Assembly (NCBI GenBank): GCA_945869725.1
Contig: CAMBPO010000004.1
Coordinates: 1 to 64,000 of the forward strand
Source of the DNA: Klebsiella pneumoniae
GTDB taxonomy: Bacteria; Pseudomonadota; Gammaproteobacteria; Pseudomonadales; Pseudohongiellaceae
Direction of reading: 5' to 3'
DNA: 64,000 bases
Positions 1 through 9,981 of the stretch are shown one piece after another (the first letter of the stretch is position 1; each line of letters starts with the position of its first letter). Under the pieces are notes generated by a model, which had not been told where the DNA came from, made no database searches, and saw only the letters and a list, made by a program, of their open reading frames with translations. A program made the translations under genes and the position numbers.

Positions 1-2318
1 ATTCGTCGCGGGTAGAAGTTGTTTTCCATATCGGTGTCGGCCGTTTCCCAGCGTGGGTCAAGCACAATGCTGCTGACAGGTTTGTCAGCAATAATCAGCT
101 TGCTGACATTGTGTGCGTTCTGGCGCCAGATCTCTGCGGGAATGTACATGTCTTCAACGCTGCCATCTTCGTAGGTCATTTGTAGAATGATGGGCATCAC
201 CAGTCCGCCGGCATTGGAGAACTGCAGCACGTAGTAGTGCTTGTTTTCTTCCATGGCCCGATCAAACACGGCGCGCTCAATCTCATCCAGACCTTCGAGG
301 AAACTCTGGTATTGATTGCGTTCCAGGTTGGTCACGGTGTAGATGTCGTTGTCGTCATAGAAGTCGGTGACATCGGGGTTGCGCTCAACCCAGCTCAGCA
401 TGCCTTCTTCGCGATTGCGCGATGATGATATTGAAGCCGGCTTGTTGGCCTCTTCGTCGCGGCGACGCTGGTAATCAATGTCGGGGTCACGGGTATCCAG
501 TTGCATGGCGTACACACGATCCAGAGAAATATCCACATGATCGGTGCTGTAGAACCAGCCACGCCAGAACCAGTCCAGGTCAACACCGGAAGCGTCTTCC
601 ATGATGCGGAAAAAATCCGACGGTGTCGGGCGCTTGAACTTCCACTGCTGCGCGTATTCGCGGAATGCAAAATCGAACAACTCGCGGCCCATGATGGTTT
701 CACGCAGGATGTTCAGCGCAGTGGCGGGTTTGGAGTACGCATTAGGCCCCAGACGCGTGACGCTGTCAGACTGCGTCATGATCGGCTGCTGATCGGTGGA
801 GCGCATGTAGTCAACAATGTCGCGCGGCTCATTACCCCAGGGGATATCCGGATCCCATTCACGACCGGCAGCCGCATCGAGGAAACTGTTGATGCCTTCA
901 TCCATCCACGTCCATTGCCGCTCATCGGTGTTCACCACCATGGGGAAATAAATGTGGCCGATTTCGTGAATCACCACGCCGATCAGGAAGCGTTTTTCCG
1001 CCAGCGAGTAGGTGCGGCTGCCGTCATCTTGCAAGGTGGTGCGTGGACCATTAAAGGTGATCATTGGGTATTCCATACCACCAACAGGCCCGTTCACGGA
1101 CTGCGCCACCGGGTAGGGATAATCAAATGCAAAGCGGTTATAGACTTCCATGGTGTGAATCACCACTTCGGTGGAATACTCTGACCACAGCGGATCGCCT
1201 TCCTTGGGAAAAAACGACATCGCCATCACCAAGGGAACCTCTGCGTTGTCCTGCCGGAAACCTTTGGCATCCCAGATAAATTTGCGTGACGAGCCCCAGG
1301 CAAAATCCCGCACGCGTTCAGCGTTAAAGCGCCAGGTTTTGGTCTCGGTGGTCGCTTCACGCTCATTTTCCAGCGCTTCGTCTGGCGTCACGATGTAAAC
1401 CGGACGCGCGGCATCTTCGGCCTGCTCCAGGCGGTCACGCTGGTCAGCAGTCAACACCTGACTGGCGTTTTGCAACACTCCGGTTGAGGACACGATGTGG
1501 TCAGCCGGCACCGTGATGTCGACTTCGTAGTCACCAAACTCCAGGGTGAACTCACCGCTGTCGAGAAACTCTTTATTGGTCCAGCCTTCATAGTCGGTAT
1601 AAGCGGCCAGGCGTGGGAACCACTGCGCCAGCAGGAAAATATCGTTACCGCCTTCGCGTGCATCGTCGGGGAAATGTTCGTAACCACTGCGCGCGCCCAG
1701 CAAACCGGCTTCCACAATGTTAAAGCTGAAGTCCAGTTCAAACGCTGTGCTCTGACCCGGACGCAGCGGCTGCGCCAGATCAACCCGCATCAGTGTGCCC
1801 ACAATGGTGAAGGGCAGCGCGTTGCCGGCGCTATCTTCCAGCGTGTGGATTTCATAACCCAGTTCATTGTCGGCCATGTACTGCTGGCGCTGCAGAGTGC
1901 CCAGACTCATGCGGGCGGGCGCACTGCCACTGCCGGTTTCAACCCGCGGACTGCTGCCAAACGTTTCTGTCAGCTCAAACATGGAATTGCGTTTGAAGAT
2001 GTTCTGATCAAGTTGCAACCACAGATAACCCAGCGTATCGGGTGAATTGTTCTGGTAGGTCACCGTCTGGCTGGCATCCAGCCGCCGTGCAGCTTCGTCA
2101 AGTGTGACGGAAATGTTGTAGTCCACCTCTTGCTGCCAGTATTGATGGCCCGGCTGACCCGCCGCATTGCGGTAGGTGTTTGGCGTTGGCAGTACTTCGT
2201 CAAGCTGGCGGAATTTGTCTTCGAAGTTACCTTTGGTCTGGCGCACGGCATCAGCGGCCTGCGCGGAAACTGACAGACTGAGCGCACACAGCGCGCCCAA
2301 CAGGGAGAGTTTATTCAT
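1..2318 (-). CDS. M1 family zinc metallopeptidase, secreted (partial, C-terminus outside window)
   Basis: The reading frame starts at an ATG at 2318 and stays open through 772 codons to the left edge, so the C-terminus is missing. The N-terminus is a signal peptide ending near SAQA. The M1 signature is complete: GGMEYP at residues 413-418, the zinc motif HEIGH at 451-455 and the third ligand Glu474 in DEGIN, which gives the classic HExxH-x18-E spacing. These enzymes cleave N-terminal residues from peptides, and the signal peptide places this one in the periplasm or outside. The C-terminal part visible here is acidic and not assigned. It lies 66 nt downstream of a YbhB-like gene on the same strand and may be co-transcribed. 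The family assignment is firm; the substrate is unknown. Confidence 0.9.
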   Translation of the reverse strand, partial: MNKLSLLGALCALSLSVSAQAADAVRQTKGNFEDKFRQLDEVLPTPNTYRNAAGQPGHQYWQQEVDYNISVTLDEAARRLDASQTVTYQNNSPDTLGYLWLQLDQNIFKRNSMFELTETFGSSPRVETGSGSAPARMSLGTLQRQQYMADNELGYEIHTLEDSAGNALPFTIVGTLMRVDLAQPLRPGQSTAFELDFSFNIVEAGLLGARSGYEHFPDDAREGGNDIFLLAQWFPRLAAYTDYEGWTNKEFLDSGEFTLEFGDYEVDITVPADHIVSSTGVLQNASQVLTADQRDRLEQAEDAARPVYIVTPDEALENEREATTETKTWRFNAERVRDFAWGSSRKFIWDAKGFRQDNAEVPLVMAMSFFPKEGDPLWSEYSTEVVIHTMEVYNRFAFDYPYPVAQSVNGPVGGMEYPMITFNGPRTTLQDDGSRTYSLAEKRFLIGVVIHEIGHIYFPMVVNTDERQWTWMDEGINSFLDAAAGREWDPDIPWGNEPRDIVDYMRSTDQQPIMTQSDSVTRLGPNAYSKPATALNILRETIMGRELFDFAFREYAQQWKFKRPTPSDFFRIMEDASGVDLDWFWRGWFYSTDHVDISLDRVYAMQLDTRDPDIDYQRRRDEEANKPASISSSRNREEGMLSWVERNPDVTDFYDDNDIYTVTNLERNQYQSFLEGLDEIERAVFDRAMEENKHYYVLQFSNAGGLVMPIILQMTYEDGSVEDMYIPAEIWRQNAHNVSKLIIADKPVSSIVLDPRWETADTDMENNFYPRR

Positions 2319-2358
2319 GGGTGTTTTACCTTTGCGCGATTTTCTGTGAGCCGCTTGG

Positions 2359-2378
2359 CGGGGCCATCTCTGGCCCCG
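2359..2378 (-). other. 8-bp inverted repeat between ybhB-like and M1 peptidase genes
   Basis: CGGGGCCA pairs with TGGCCCCG around a 4-nt loop, just after the stop codon of the upstream gene. No T-run follows on either strand, so it is not a standard intrinsic terminator. It could be an RNA-stability or attenuating hairpin within a two-gene message. Confidence 0.4.
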
Positions 2379-2384
2379 CAAAAA

Positions 2385-2960
2385 TTACTTCTGTTCGTAG
2401 TGCCCCATCAGCATGCCAGTGCCCAGCACATGCCCTTCAATGGCGGCCATCAGTTGCTCTTTGTTCAGTCCTGCGTCCAGATTCAGGGCAGCATCCAGGG
2501 CAAAAATGCGGAAGTGGTAAGCGTGCAGCTTGCCATCCACCGGCGGACGCGGACCAAAGTATCCGACCTGGCGGATACCGTTGACGCCATTGATCATGCC
2601 GTCCAGTCCGGCAACACCGGTCACATTGGCTTCTTTGGTCAATCCTTCGGGTAATTCGGCGGCATCGGCGGGGATGTTGTACGCCACCCAATGCACAAAC
2701 GGCTGCGGCATTGGCACAATCGGATCATCCATCACCAAGGCCAGTTGCACGGTGCCTTCCGGCAGATTGCTCCAGGTAATCTGCGGCGCCTTGTTGTCGC
2801 CATAGGCGGTGTAGGCCAACGGCACCGTGCCGTGGTGTTCAAACGCCGAACTGGCAACCGTAATGGTGTCTGGCATGTCTTGGGCGGCCAAGTCTTTGAC
2901 AGACAGGGAAAAGCTGACTGCCATCAGGGCAGCGATGCCCAGATTTTTCAGAATGTTCAT
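2385..2960 (-). CDS. YbhB/YbcL family (PEBP-like) exported protein
   Basis: A 191-residue protein of the phosphatidylethanolamine-binding/Raf-kinase-inhibitor-like family. Recognisable family segments are MDDPIVPMPQPFVHW (ligand-pocket loop), GYFGPRPP, and HAYHFRIFALD. The ATG at 2960 is preferred over a longer frame because it has a GGAGA ribosome site and begins a signal peptide (MNILKNLGIAALMAV...) ending near LAAQ, so the protein is probably periplasmic. E. coli YbhB is cytoplasmic; the signal peptide here is a difference. The biochemical role of bacterial members is not established. It is upstream of, and in the same direction as, the M1 peptidase gene. Confidence 0.88.
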   Translation of the reverse strand: MNILKNLGIAALMAVSFSLSVKDLAAQDMPDTITVASSAFEHHGTVPLAYTAYGDNKAPQITWSNLPEGTVQLALVMDDPIVPMPQPFVHWVAYNIPADAAELPEGLTKEANVTGVAGLDGMINGVNGIRQVGYFGPRPPVDGKLHAYHFRIFALDAALNLDAGLNKEQLMAAIEGHVLGTGMLMGHYEQK

Positions 2961-3025
2961 GATGAATCTCCGCAGATGCGTTGAGTAAAAGTGGACGTGC
3001 AGATTGAGGATATACAACAGATGGC

Positions 3026-3055
3026 AGGATACGGCAGCCCCGTAGCAGAACTCAA
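3026..3055 (-). promoter_or_regulatory. Candidate sigma-70 promoter for the YbhB-like gene
   Basis: Reading the minus strand, TTGAGT (3055-3050) and TATCCT (3031-3026) are separated by 18 nt. The predicted start site would lie about 55 nt upstream of the ATG at 2960. Each box has four matches to consensus. This is a pattern match only. Confidence 0.35.
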
Positions 3056-3137
3056 TTAAAAACTGACTGTCGCGCGGTGACGCCCGTACGACTTTTGACA
3101 CTTGCTGCAGCGATGACCCGCGTGACAGAATCCTGCC

Positions 3138-4946
3138 ATGTCCGAATCAAACCAACAATCCCCGACCGCTTCAATCCCCGTCACCGAGTCAGTGACAACA
3201 CCCACCCCCTGGCAGACCTTGGTGCAGGTAGTGCCGTTTATGCGGCCCTATACACGACAGCTGATGATGGCAACGGCGGCGCTGATATTTACCGCCGCCA
3301 TCACCCTGGGTCTTGTGCAGTACGCTCGTATTATTGTCGACGCGGGTTTTGTCGCTGGGTCTGCTCAAACACTGGGTCAGGCCGTGCTGGCGTTTTTGCT
3401 GGTTTCTATCCTGCAGGCACTGGGCACCTTTGCACGATTTTACTGGGTGTCCTGGCTGGGCGAGCGGGTTACTGCCGATATCCGCAAAGCGGTGTTTAAT
3501 CATTTGCTGCAGATGCATCCGTCGTATTTCGAAGAAAACATCAGCGGCGAAATTCAGTCGCGCATCACCACCGATACCACACTGATTCAGACCGTTATCG
3601 GGTCTTCAGCCTCCATTGCCCTGCGCAATTTTCTGCTGCTGGTTGGCGGCGTGGTGTTTCTGTTTATTACCAACCCGCGCCTGACCAGCGTGGTGCTGAT
3701 TTGTATTCCACTGGTGATCGGCCCTATCGTGATTTTTGGGCGGCGCGTGCGCAAACAATCCCGTAAAACCCAGGATCAGATTGCCAACGTCGGCGCTTAT
3801 GTGGGTGAAAGCCTGCAGCAGATCAAAACCGTGCAGGCCTACAATCATCAGGCGGAAGACGAGAGAATGTTCTCAGGCCATGTAGAATCGGCCTTCACCG
3901 TGGCACTGGCGCAGATCCGCTCACGATCACTGATGATTGCACTGGTGATCACACTGGTATTTGCGGCACTGGCGGTGATGATCTGGGTGGGCGGGCAGGA
4001 CGTCATCAGCGGGCGCATGAGTGCCGGTGAGTTAACTGCATTTGTGGTATATGCGGTGATGGTGGCGACCGCAGTCGGCGCCATCAGTCAGGTCATTGGT
4101 GATCTGCAGCGCGCTGCCGGCGCCACAGAACGGCTGATGGAACTGCTGCAGGCCAAGACACGAATTCAGGCGCCAGCCAATCCGCACACACTGACGCAGG
4201 CAGTCAAGGGCACCCTGACACTCAAGAATGTCCATTTTAACTACCCCAGCCGGCCGGCACAGGCGGCACTGGATGGTCTTGACCTGGAGATTTCTGCTGG
4301 CACCAGCCTGGCGCTGGTCGGCCCTTCCGGCGCTGGCAAGTCCACGGTGTTTGAGCTGCTGCTGCGTTTTTACGATCCCCAGTCAGGTCAGGTGCTGCTG
4401 GATGGTATTGATATCCGCAATCTTGACCCCTTGGTGTTGCGTCAGCAGATTGCACTGGTCAGTCAGCAGCCAGCCTTGTTTACCGGAACGGTGATGGAAA
4501 ACATTCGTTACGGTCGCCCGGATGCCAGTGATGATGAGGTCATGGCCGCAGCGGAAGCAGCCTACGCCAGTGAGTTTATCGTCAATTTGCCAGATACCTG
4601 GCACAGTTATCTGGGAGAATCCGGTATTCGCCTGTCAGGCGGCCAGAAACAGCGGCTGGCCATCGCACGCGCTATTCTTAAAGATCCAAAGATTCTGCTG
4701 CTGGATGAAGCCACCAGCGCGTTGGATGCCGAAAGTGAGCGCAAAGTACAAATGGCTATTGAACGCCTGATGCCGGGTCGCACCACCATCATCATCGCGC
4801 ATCGGTTGGCGACAGTGCGCAATGTCGACAACATTGCCGTGATGCAACAAGGCAAACTGATTGCACTGGGGCGTCATGAGGAATTACTGCTTAACAATGA
4901 ACTGTATGCCCGACTTGCAGCGCTGCAGTTTAATCAAACCCCGTGA
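3138..4946 (+). CDS. ABC exporter, fused permease and ATPase (MsbA/ABCB-type half transporter)
   Basis: A 602-residue half transporter. Residues about 40-330 form the six-helix transmembrane domain, and the nucleotide-binding domain follows. It has Walker A GPSGAGKST (395-403), the signature LSGGQKQR (from 499), Walker B ILLLDEATSALD and an HRL switch. Such proteins work as homodimers in the inner membrane and export lipids, drugs or peptides. Nothing in the sequence fixes the substrate, and msbA itself usually sits next to lpxK, which is absent here. The gene stands alone, divergent from the YbhB-like gene and convergent with the RNA methylase gene 36 nt downstream. Confidence 0.92.
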   Translation: MSESNQQSPTASIPVTESVTTPTPWQTLVQVVPFMRPYTRQLMMATAALIFTAAITLGLVQYARIIVDAGFVAGSAQTLGQAVLAFLLVSILQALGTFARFYWVSWLGERVTADIRKAVFNHLLQMHPSYFEENISGEIQSRITTDTTLIQTVIGSSASIALRNFLLLVGGVVFLFITNPRLTSVVLICIPLVIGPIVIFGRRVRKQSRKTQDQIANVGAYVGESLQQIKTVQAYNHQAEDERMFSGHVESAFTVALAQIRSRSLMIALVITLVFAALAVMIWVGGQDVISGRMSAGELTAFVVYAVMVATAVGAISQVIGDLQRAAGATERLMELLQAKTRIQAPANPHTLTQAVKGTLTLKNVHFNYPSRPAQAALDGLDLEISAGTSLALVGPSGAGKSTVFELLLRFYDPQSGQVLLDGIDIRNLDPLVLRQQIALVSQQPALFTGTVMENIRYGRPDASDDEVMAAAEAAYASEFIVNLPDTWHSYLGESGIRLSGGQKQRLAIARAILKDPKILLLDEATSALDAESERKVQMAIERLMPGRTTIIIAHRLATVRNVDNIAVMQQGKLIALGRHEELLLNNELYARLAALQFNQTP

Positions 4947-4982
4947 CGGCTGGCAGAGATGGTGTTCAGTCGCGCGGTGATA

Positions 4983-5714
4983 TCAACGCCTCATGAGTTC
5001 GTAAACACACATGTTGACGGTGGCAGCAAGATTCAGCGAGTCAATCTGGCCACTACCCGGTATCGAGTAAGTCGCGGCACTTGCTTCCTGAATTAACCGC
5101 TCGGGCAGACCGCGGGCTTCATTGCCAAAAATCAGGCAATCCGCATGCTGAAACGCAGCGCAGTCCAGCGACTTGCCGCCCAATGACAGGCAGGCAGGCT
5201 GCTTGAAGCGGGCATGAACCAAGTCAATCCCGGCGTCCAACACCAGTGGCACATAAAAAATCGCCCCCATGCTGGCACGCACCACCTTACTGTTAAACGG
5301 ATCAACACACCCTGGGCTCAGCAGACATTCAAATCCGCCAAACCAACCCAGCGTGCGCAAGATGGCGCCCAGATTGCCAGGGTCTTGCACTTCGTACAGG
5401 TAGATTGCCCGGGGCAGCCGCGGCAACTGCGTCAAGGCGCTGATGGGCACCCGCGCCACAATGCCCTGCGGTGACCGGGTGTCACTTAATTGCTGCATGA
5501 CTCGCTCTGAGACCGGGTGTTTGTGGAATCGAGTATCCCGGTAGGCGTAGTGATCGGTGACATACAACTCACTGGCCTGCAAGGCTGTGTTGTAAACCGC
5601 GGCCTTTTCCAGCTCCAGCACCAGGTGCTCCCCTTCGGCCAGAAAACACGCAAACTCTTCGCGGTACTTTTTCTGATGCAGTTTTTTAACGTCATCAACT
5701 TTCATGCGTTGCAT
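4983..5714 (-). CDS. TrmH/SpoU family RNA 2'-O-methyltransferase
   Basis: A 243-residue SPOUT methyltransferase with a short N-terminal RNA-binding region (residues 1-100). The three SPOUT motifs are visible: motif 1 VQDPGNLGAILRT, motif 2 FGNEARGLP, and motif 3 SLNLAATVNMCVYE. Together they form the trefoil knot that binds S-adenosylmethionine and carry the catalytic Arg/Asn residues. The start at 5714 is supported because its ATG overlaps the upstream gene's stop in TGATG, which suggests translational coupling. The target (tRNA or 23S rRNA ribose) cannot be decided; it resembles the RlmB/TsnR-like branch more than TrmL by length. Confidence 0.88.
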   Translation of the reverse strand: MQRMKVDDVKKLHQKKYREEFACFLAEGEHLVLELEKAAVYNTALQASELYVTDHYAYRDTRFHKHPVSERVMQQLSDTRSPQGIVARVPISALTQLPRLPRAIYLYEVQDPGNLGAILRTLGWFGGFECLLSPGCVDPFNSKVVRASMGAIFYVPLVLDAGIDLVHARFKQPACLSLGGKSLDCAAFQHADCLIFGNEARGLPERLIQEASAATYSIPGSGQIDSLNLAATVNMCVYELMRR

Positions 5715-7360
5715 CAGTGTTGGCCCCGCAGCTTGCCGGGCGTGTCGGCTCTGTCTGCCAGCATGGCGATTGCCAGCGCCTCAGCGACTTTGATGCCATC
5801 CACACCAGCAGACAAAATTCCACCGGCGTAACCGGCGCCTTCACCGGCGGGATACAAGCCACGGGTATTCAGGCTTTGCAGGTGTTGATTGTCGCGGGTG
5901 ATGCGCAGCGGCGATGAAGTACGCGATTCAATGCCGGTCAACACCGCATCGTCGCGGTCAAACCCACGAATCTGCCGACCAAACACCGGCAGCGCTTCGC
6001 GGATGGCATCAATGGCATACGCGGGCAGCGCAGTCGCCAGGTCGCCCAGTTTTACACCTGGTTTGTACGAGGGTTCAACATCACCCAATTCGCTGGACGC
6101 TTGGGCGCGAATAAAATCACCCACCAATTGTCCCGGCGCGCAGTAGTCACTGCCACCCAACACATAAGCGTGTGACTCCAGAGACTCCTGCAAAGACAGA
6201 CCCGCCAACGGACCGCCCGGGAAATCCTGCTCCGGACTGATGCCCACCACAATACCGGCGTTGGCATTGCGCTCATTACGCGAATACTGGCTCATACCGT
6301 TGGTGACTACTCGCCCCGCTTCCGAGGTTGCTGCCACCACGGTGCCGCCCGGGCACATACAGAAGCTGTACACCGCACGGCCATTTTTGGCGTGATGCAC
6401 CAGCTTGTAATCTGCTGCCCCCAGCGCCGAGTGTCCCGCATACTTGCCCAGTCGGGCTTTATCAATCAGAGACTGGGGATGCTCAATACGAAAACCCAAG
6501 GCGAAAGGTTTAGCCTCCATAAAGACACCACGGGTGTGTAACTGACGGAAGGTATCACGCGAACTGTGGCCAAGCGCCAGCACCACATAGCGGCTATGAA
6601 TCTGTTCACCATTGTCCAGGACAACACCTTGCATGCGGCCATCACGAATCAGAAAGTCACTGACCCTGGTCTCAAATCTGACCTCACCGCCCAAAGCGCG
6701 GATTTCTTCACGCATGGCAGAGACCACGCCGGTCAGGCGGAAGGTACCAATGTGCGGCTTGCTGACATACAGGATCTCGTCAGGAGCACCCGCGCGCACA
6801 AACTCCTGCATGACTTTGCGGCCATAAAATTTGGGATCCTTGATCTGGCTGTAGAGTTTGCCATCGGAGAATAAACCAGCACCGCCTTCACCAAACTGCA
6901 CGTTCGATTCGGGCGTCAGCACATGCTTGCGCCATAACGCCCAGGTGTCTTTGGTGCGCTGGCGGACTTCGCGTCCGCGCTCCAGCACAATGGGCTTAAA
7001 TCCCATCTGCGCCAATGTCAGTGCGGCAAATAATCCACAGGGACCAAAGCCGATAATCACTGGCCGCTCGGTGAGGTCTTCCGGCGCAGAGGCGACCGGG
7101 TAATAGCCTGTGTCTGGCGCCGGCCGGATATGCGCGTCACCCGCCAGACGCGCCAGAATGGACGACTCGTTATTGGCAGACAGGTCGATGATGTAAACAA
7201 AAGTGATCTCGGTATTCTTCTTGCGGGCGTCGTAGCTGCGCTTGAACACCGTAAAATCGATCAGATCTTTGTCGGCAATGCCGAGCCGGCGTGTGATGGT
7301 GGGGCGTAAGGCTTCAGGGGGATGGTCAAGTGGCAACGCCAGCTCGGTGATGCGAATCAT
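5714..7360 (-). CDS. FAD-dependent oxidoreductase, COG2509 family
   Basis: A 548-residue flavoprotein. An N-terminal domain of about 90 residues ([17 protein letters not shown]...) typical of this family precedes a dinucleotide-binding fold with [17 protein letters not shown]. Family segments [21 protein letters not shown] and the C-terminal FAD loop [15 protein letters not shown] are present. The ATG at 7360 has an AGGA site; an open frame runs farther upstream but lacks the family sequence. The reaction is not established; members are called uncharacterised FAD-dependent dehydrogenases. The stop codon overlaps the start of the downstream SPOUT methylase, so the two are probably one operon. 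It is divergent from rlmE. Confidence 0.88.
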   Translation of the reverse strand: MIRITELALPLDHPPEALRPTITRRLGIADKDLIDFTVFKRSYDARKKNTEITFVYIIDLSANNESSILARLAGDAHIRPAPDTGYYPVASAPEDLTERPVIIGFGPCGLFAALTLAQMGFKPIVLERGREVRQRTKDTWALWRKHVLTPESNVQFGEGGAGLFSDGKLYSQIKDPKFYGRKVMQEFVRAGAPDEILYVSKPHIGTFRLTGVVSAMREEIRALGGEVRFETRVSDFLIRDGRMQGVVLDNGEQIHSRYVVLALGHSSRDTFRQLHTRGVFMEAKPFALGFRIEHPQSLIDKARLGKYAGHSALGAADYKLVHHAKNGRAVYSFCMCPGGTVVAATSEAGRVVTNGMSQYSRNERNANAGIVVGISPEQDFPGGPLAGLSLQESLESHAYVLGGSDYCAPGQLVGDFIRAQASSELGDVEPSYKPGVKLGDLATALPAYAIDAIREALPVFGRQIRGFDRDDAVLTGIESRTSSPLRITRDNQHLQSLNTRGLYPAGEGAGYAGGILSAGVDGIKVAEALAIAMLADRADTPGKLRGQH

Positions 7361-7538
7361 GCTTGCGAATCCTGGCCGGTGTCCCCGGCAGAGGTTTATG
7401 TACCTGATCAGGCCGACAGCCTTGCTCAGGTTTTGTGTCAGGCCCGTATGGTATGCTTTTGACCTTGTAAAGTCACCCACACAGTCACCCACACCGTCAT
7501 ATACAACCCCCACATACAACCAAGGACTGCTCTCAATT

Positions 7539-8159
7539 ATGGCCCGCTCTAAAAGCAGCAAACGTTGGCTGGATGAACACGTCAACGATCCGTATGTCAA
7601 ACAAGCGCAAATTGACGGTTACCGATCGCGCGCCAGTTACAAAATCCTCGAGATTATTGAAAAAGACCGCCTGATTCAGCGCGGCATGCTGGTGCTGGAT
7701 CTGGGATCAACGCCCGGTGGCTGGTCGCAGGTGATTGCGCCGCTGGTTGAACCCAAAGGCCGCGTGATTGCCTCGGACATCCTGCCCATGGACTCCATTG
7801 CTGATGTTGACTTTATTCAAGGCGATTTTACTGAGCAGGCCGTGTTTGACCAGATTCTGGAAAAACTCGGCGGGGCGCAGGCCGACCTGGTTATGTCGGA
7901 TATGGCTCCCAATATCAGCGGTGTGGATGCCGCTGATCAGGCATCGTCCATGTATCTGGTGGAACTGGCCCTGGATATGGCGCGCCAGGTGTTAAAACCC
8001 GGCGGCAATTTTGTCACCAAGGTATTCCACGGTGAAGGCTATGATGACTACGTCAAAGAAGTGCGCACCAGTTTTGACAAAGTAGTGGTGCGCAAACCTG
8101 ATGCGTCACGGGCACGCTCAAGAGAAGTGTATCTGGTAGGGCGTGGATTCAAGGGCTGA
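7539..8159 (+). CDS. rlmE: 23S rRNA (uridine-2552 2'-O)-methyltransferase RlmE/FtsJ
   Basis: A 206-residue Rossmann-fold methylase close in length to E. coli RlmE. The catalytic K-D-K-E tetrad is intact as Lys35, Asp121 (in SDMAPN), Lys161 and Glu196. The SAM-binding loop is [12 protein letters not shown] (residues 53-64). It methylates U2552 in the A-loop of 23S rRNA late in 50S assembly. The ATG at 7539 matches the family N-terminus ([11 protein letters not shown]) and has AAGGA upstream; a longer open frame upstream is not conserved sequence. In E. coli this gene precedes ftsH; here the next gene is ggt on the other strand, so that linkage is lost. Confidence 0.95.
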   Translation: MARSKSSKRWLDEHVNDPYVKQAQIDGYRSRASYKILEIIEKDRLIQRGMLVLDLGSTPGGWSQVIAPLVEPKGRVIASDILPMDSIADVDFIQGDFTEQAVFDQILEKLGGAQADLVMSDMAPNISGVDAADQASSMYLVELALDMARQVLKPGGNFVTKVFHGEGYDDYVKEVRTSFDKVVVRKPDASRARSREVYLVGRGFKG

Positions 8160-8183
8160 GCCATTCCACGCGCTACCCGTCAG

Positions 8184-9902
8184 TCAATACCCCACCGCCG
8201 CACCATCACCGGCACGCGAGTCTGCCGCGCCGTGGAACAAACCGGTTTCGCGGTCAATAAAAATGCCCATGGCCGAGCCCTGAGTGCCACGCACGCTGGT
8301 GGTGTGCCCCATGGCTTCATACAAACGGATGGTATCTGGCGAGAACATGCGGCCTTCCATGCTGGTGGTATCCGGCAACCACTGATGATGGATGCGGCCC
8401 GCTTCGACGGCTTCGGCCACATTCATGCCGTGGTCAATGACGTTGACGATGGCCTGCATGGTGATGTTGATGATGGTGCGTCCGCCCGGGCTGCCAATCG
8501 CCAGCACCGGCTTGCCGTCTTTGGCCACGATGGTGGGTGACATGCTGGACAACATGCGCTTTTGCGGCGCCACCAGATTCGGTGGTGTACCAATCTGCCC
8601 ATTGCGGTTAGTGACACCTGGCACCGGATTAAAATCACCCATTTCGTTATTGAGCAGATACCCGCCGCCGCCGGCAACAATACGCGAGCCGTAACCGTTC
8701 TCCAGTGTGTAGGTCAGCGACACCATGTTGCCGTCTTTATCAACAACCGAAAAGTGTGTGGTCTCTTCACTTTCGTAAATGTTGCCAAATGCACTTTCGT
8801 CGCTGACCGAGGCTTTGTCAGGGTCAATGGTTGCGCGCAGCGACGCTGCATGTTCTTTGCTGATCAGACGGCTGACCGGCATGTCAGAATTAAAATCCGG
8901 GTCACCCAGAAACTCAGCTCGATCGGCGTAACTGCGACGCATGGATTCGGTCAGCAGGTGCAGGTACTGCGCAGAATTATGCCCCGCCGCTGCCAGATCA
9001 AACCCTTCCAGAATATTCAGCATCTGGATGATGCCAATGCCGCCTGAGCTGGGTGGTGGCATGCTGACAATCTCGTACCCGCGATAGGTGCCACGCACCG
9101 GCTCGCGTTCGACGGCTTCGTAGGATGCGAGGTCTTCTTCGGTAATGATACCGCCGTTGGCCTGCATAAAGGCCGCCAGATTGCGCGCATTGTCGCCCTT
9201 GTAGAACCCGTCACGACCTTCGTTCTGAATGCGCTCCAGTGTGCGCGCCAGATCGGGTTGTTTCCAGGTGTCACCCAATTCATAGGGCGTGCCATCGGCT
9301 TTTAAAAACACCGCTGCCGACGAAGGGAACTGATCCCAGAAACTCTGGTTGGACGTAAATCCGCTGTACAGTGCGTACGTCACCGGGATGCCATCACGCG
9401 CCAGTGCCACTGACGGTGCCACCAGGTCAGCCCACGGCAGCTTGCCCAGACGCTGATGGGCCAGATACAAGCCGGCGACGGTGCCGGGTACACCCACCGA
9501 CAGAAATCCGCGGTGCTGCATGTTGGTACTTAAACCATCAGCGCCCATAAACATGTTCTCAGTGGATGCCATCGGCGCTTTTTCGCGAAAATCGAACGTG
9601 GTGGCATGACCATCATCACCGTGATACACAAGGAAACCACCGCCACCGATATTGCCGGCGGTGGGCCAGGTGACCGCCAATGCCAGAGCGGTTGCAACCG
9701 CTGCGTCAACGGCATTGCCGCCTTGTTTGAGGATATCCACTCCCACGTCAGAGGCCAGTCGCGAAGCACTGGTGACAATGCCGTTTTGCACTCGCAGCGG
9801 CGTACGACCGCCTTCAGCAAACAGAGACAACGGCAGTAACAACACCAGTGTGGCCGCCAGCGTGCGGGCAAAAAACGATCTTCCGGTTCTGAACTTGTTC
9901 AT
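8184..9902 (-). CDS. ggt: Gamma-glutamyltransferase precursor
   Basis: A 572-residue periplasmic or secreted enzyme with an N-terminal signal peptide (hydrophobic stretch AATLVLLLPLSLFA). It self-cleaves into two subunits. The catalytic threonine, new N-terminus of the small subunit, is Thr381 in TTHFSVVDKDGNMVS, matching Thr391 of E. coli Ggt. The Gly-rich pocket region PPPSSGGIGIIQML and the C-terminal GDGAAVGY are also present. It hydrolyses or transfers the gamma-glutamyl group of glutathione and related compounds. AAAGGG lies just before the ATG. Downstream of the transaminase gene, with an AT-rich gap of 79 nt between them. Confidence 0.95.
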   Translation of the reverse strand: MNKFRTGRSFFARTLAATLVLLLPLSLFAEGGRTPLRVQNGIVTSASRLASDVGVDILKQGGNAVDAAVATALALAVTWPTAGNIGGGGFLVYHGDDGHATTFDFREKAPMASTENMFMGADGLSTNMQHRGFLSVGVPGTVAGLYLAHQRLGKLPWADLVAPSVALARDGIPVTYALYSGFTSNQSFWDQFPSSAAVFLKADGTPYELGDTWKQPDLARTLERIQNEGRDGFYKGDNARNLAAFMQANGGIITEEDLASYEAVEREPVRGTYRGYEIVSMPPPSSGGIGIIQMLNILEGFDLAAAGHNSAQYLHLLTESMRRSYADRAEFLGDPDFNSDMPVSRLISKEHAASLRATIDPDKASVSDESAFGNIYESEETTHFSVVDKDGNMVSLTYTLENGYGSRIVAGGGGYLLNNEMGDFNPVPGVTNRNGQIGTPPNLVAPQKRMLSSMSPTIVAKDGKPVLAIGSPGGRTIINITMQAIVNVIDHGMNVAEAVEAGRIHHQWLPDTTSMEGRMFSPDTIRLYEAMGHTTSVRGTQGSAMGIFIDRETGLFHGAADSRAGDGAAVGY

Positions 9903-9981
9903 GGTAATCCCTTTATTTTTTTAAAAATTTTTTATCAGCCACCCTTTGGCGTATGGCTTTTTTATGTGTTTGCTACGGATA

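Noticed and set aside
501..1184. A 227-codon plus-strand frame opposite the M1 peptidase.
   Set aside because: The minus strand carries the complete zinc peptidase motif set in an open frame, so the plus frame is a composition shadow.
9935..9970. AT-rich hairpin-like sequence between dat and ggt as a dat terminator.
   Set aside because: The stem is only 5 bp (AGCCA/TGGCT) and its T-run is on the plus-strand side, the wrong direction for dat.
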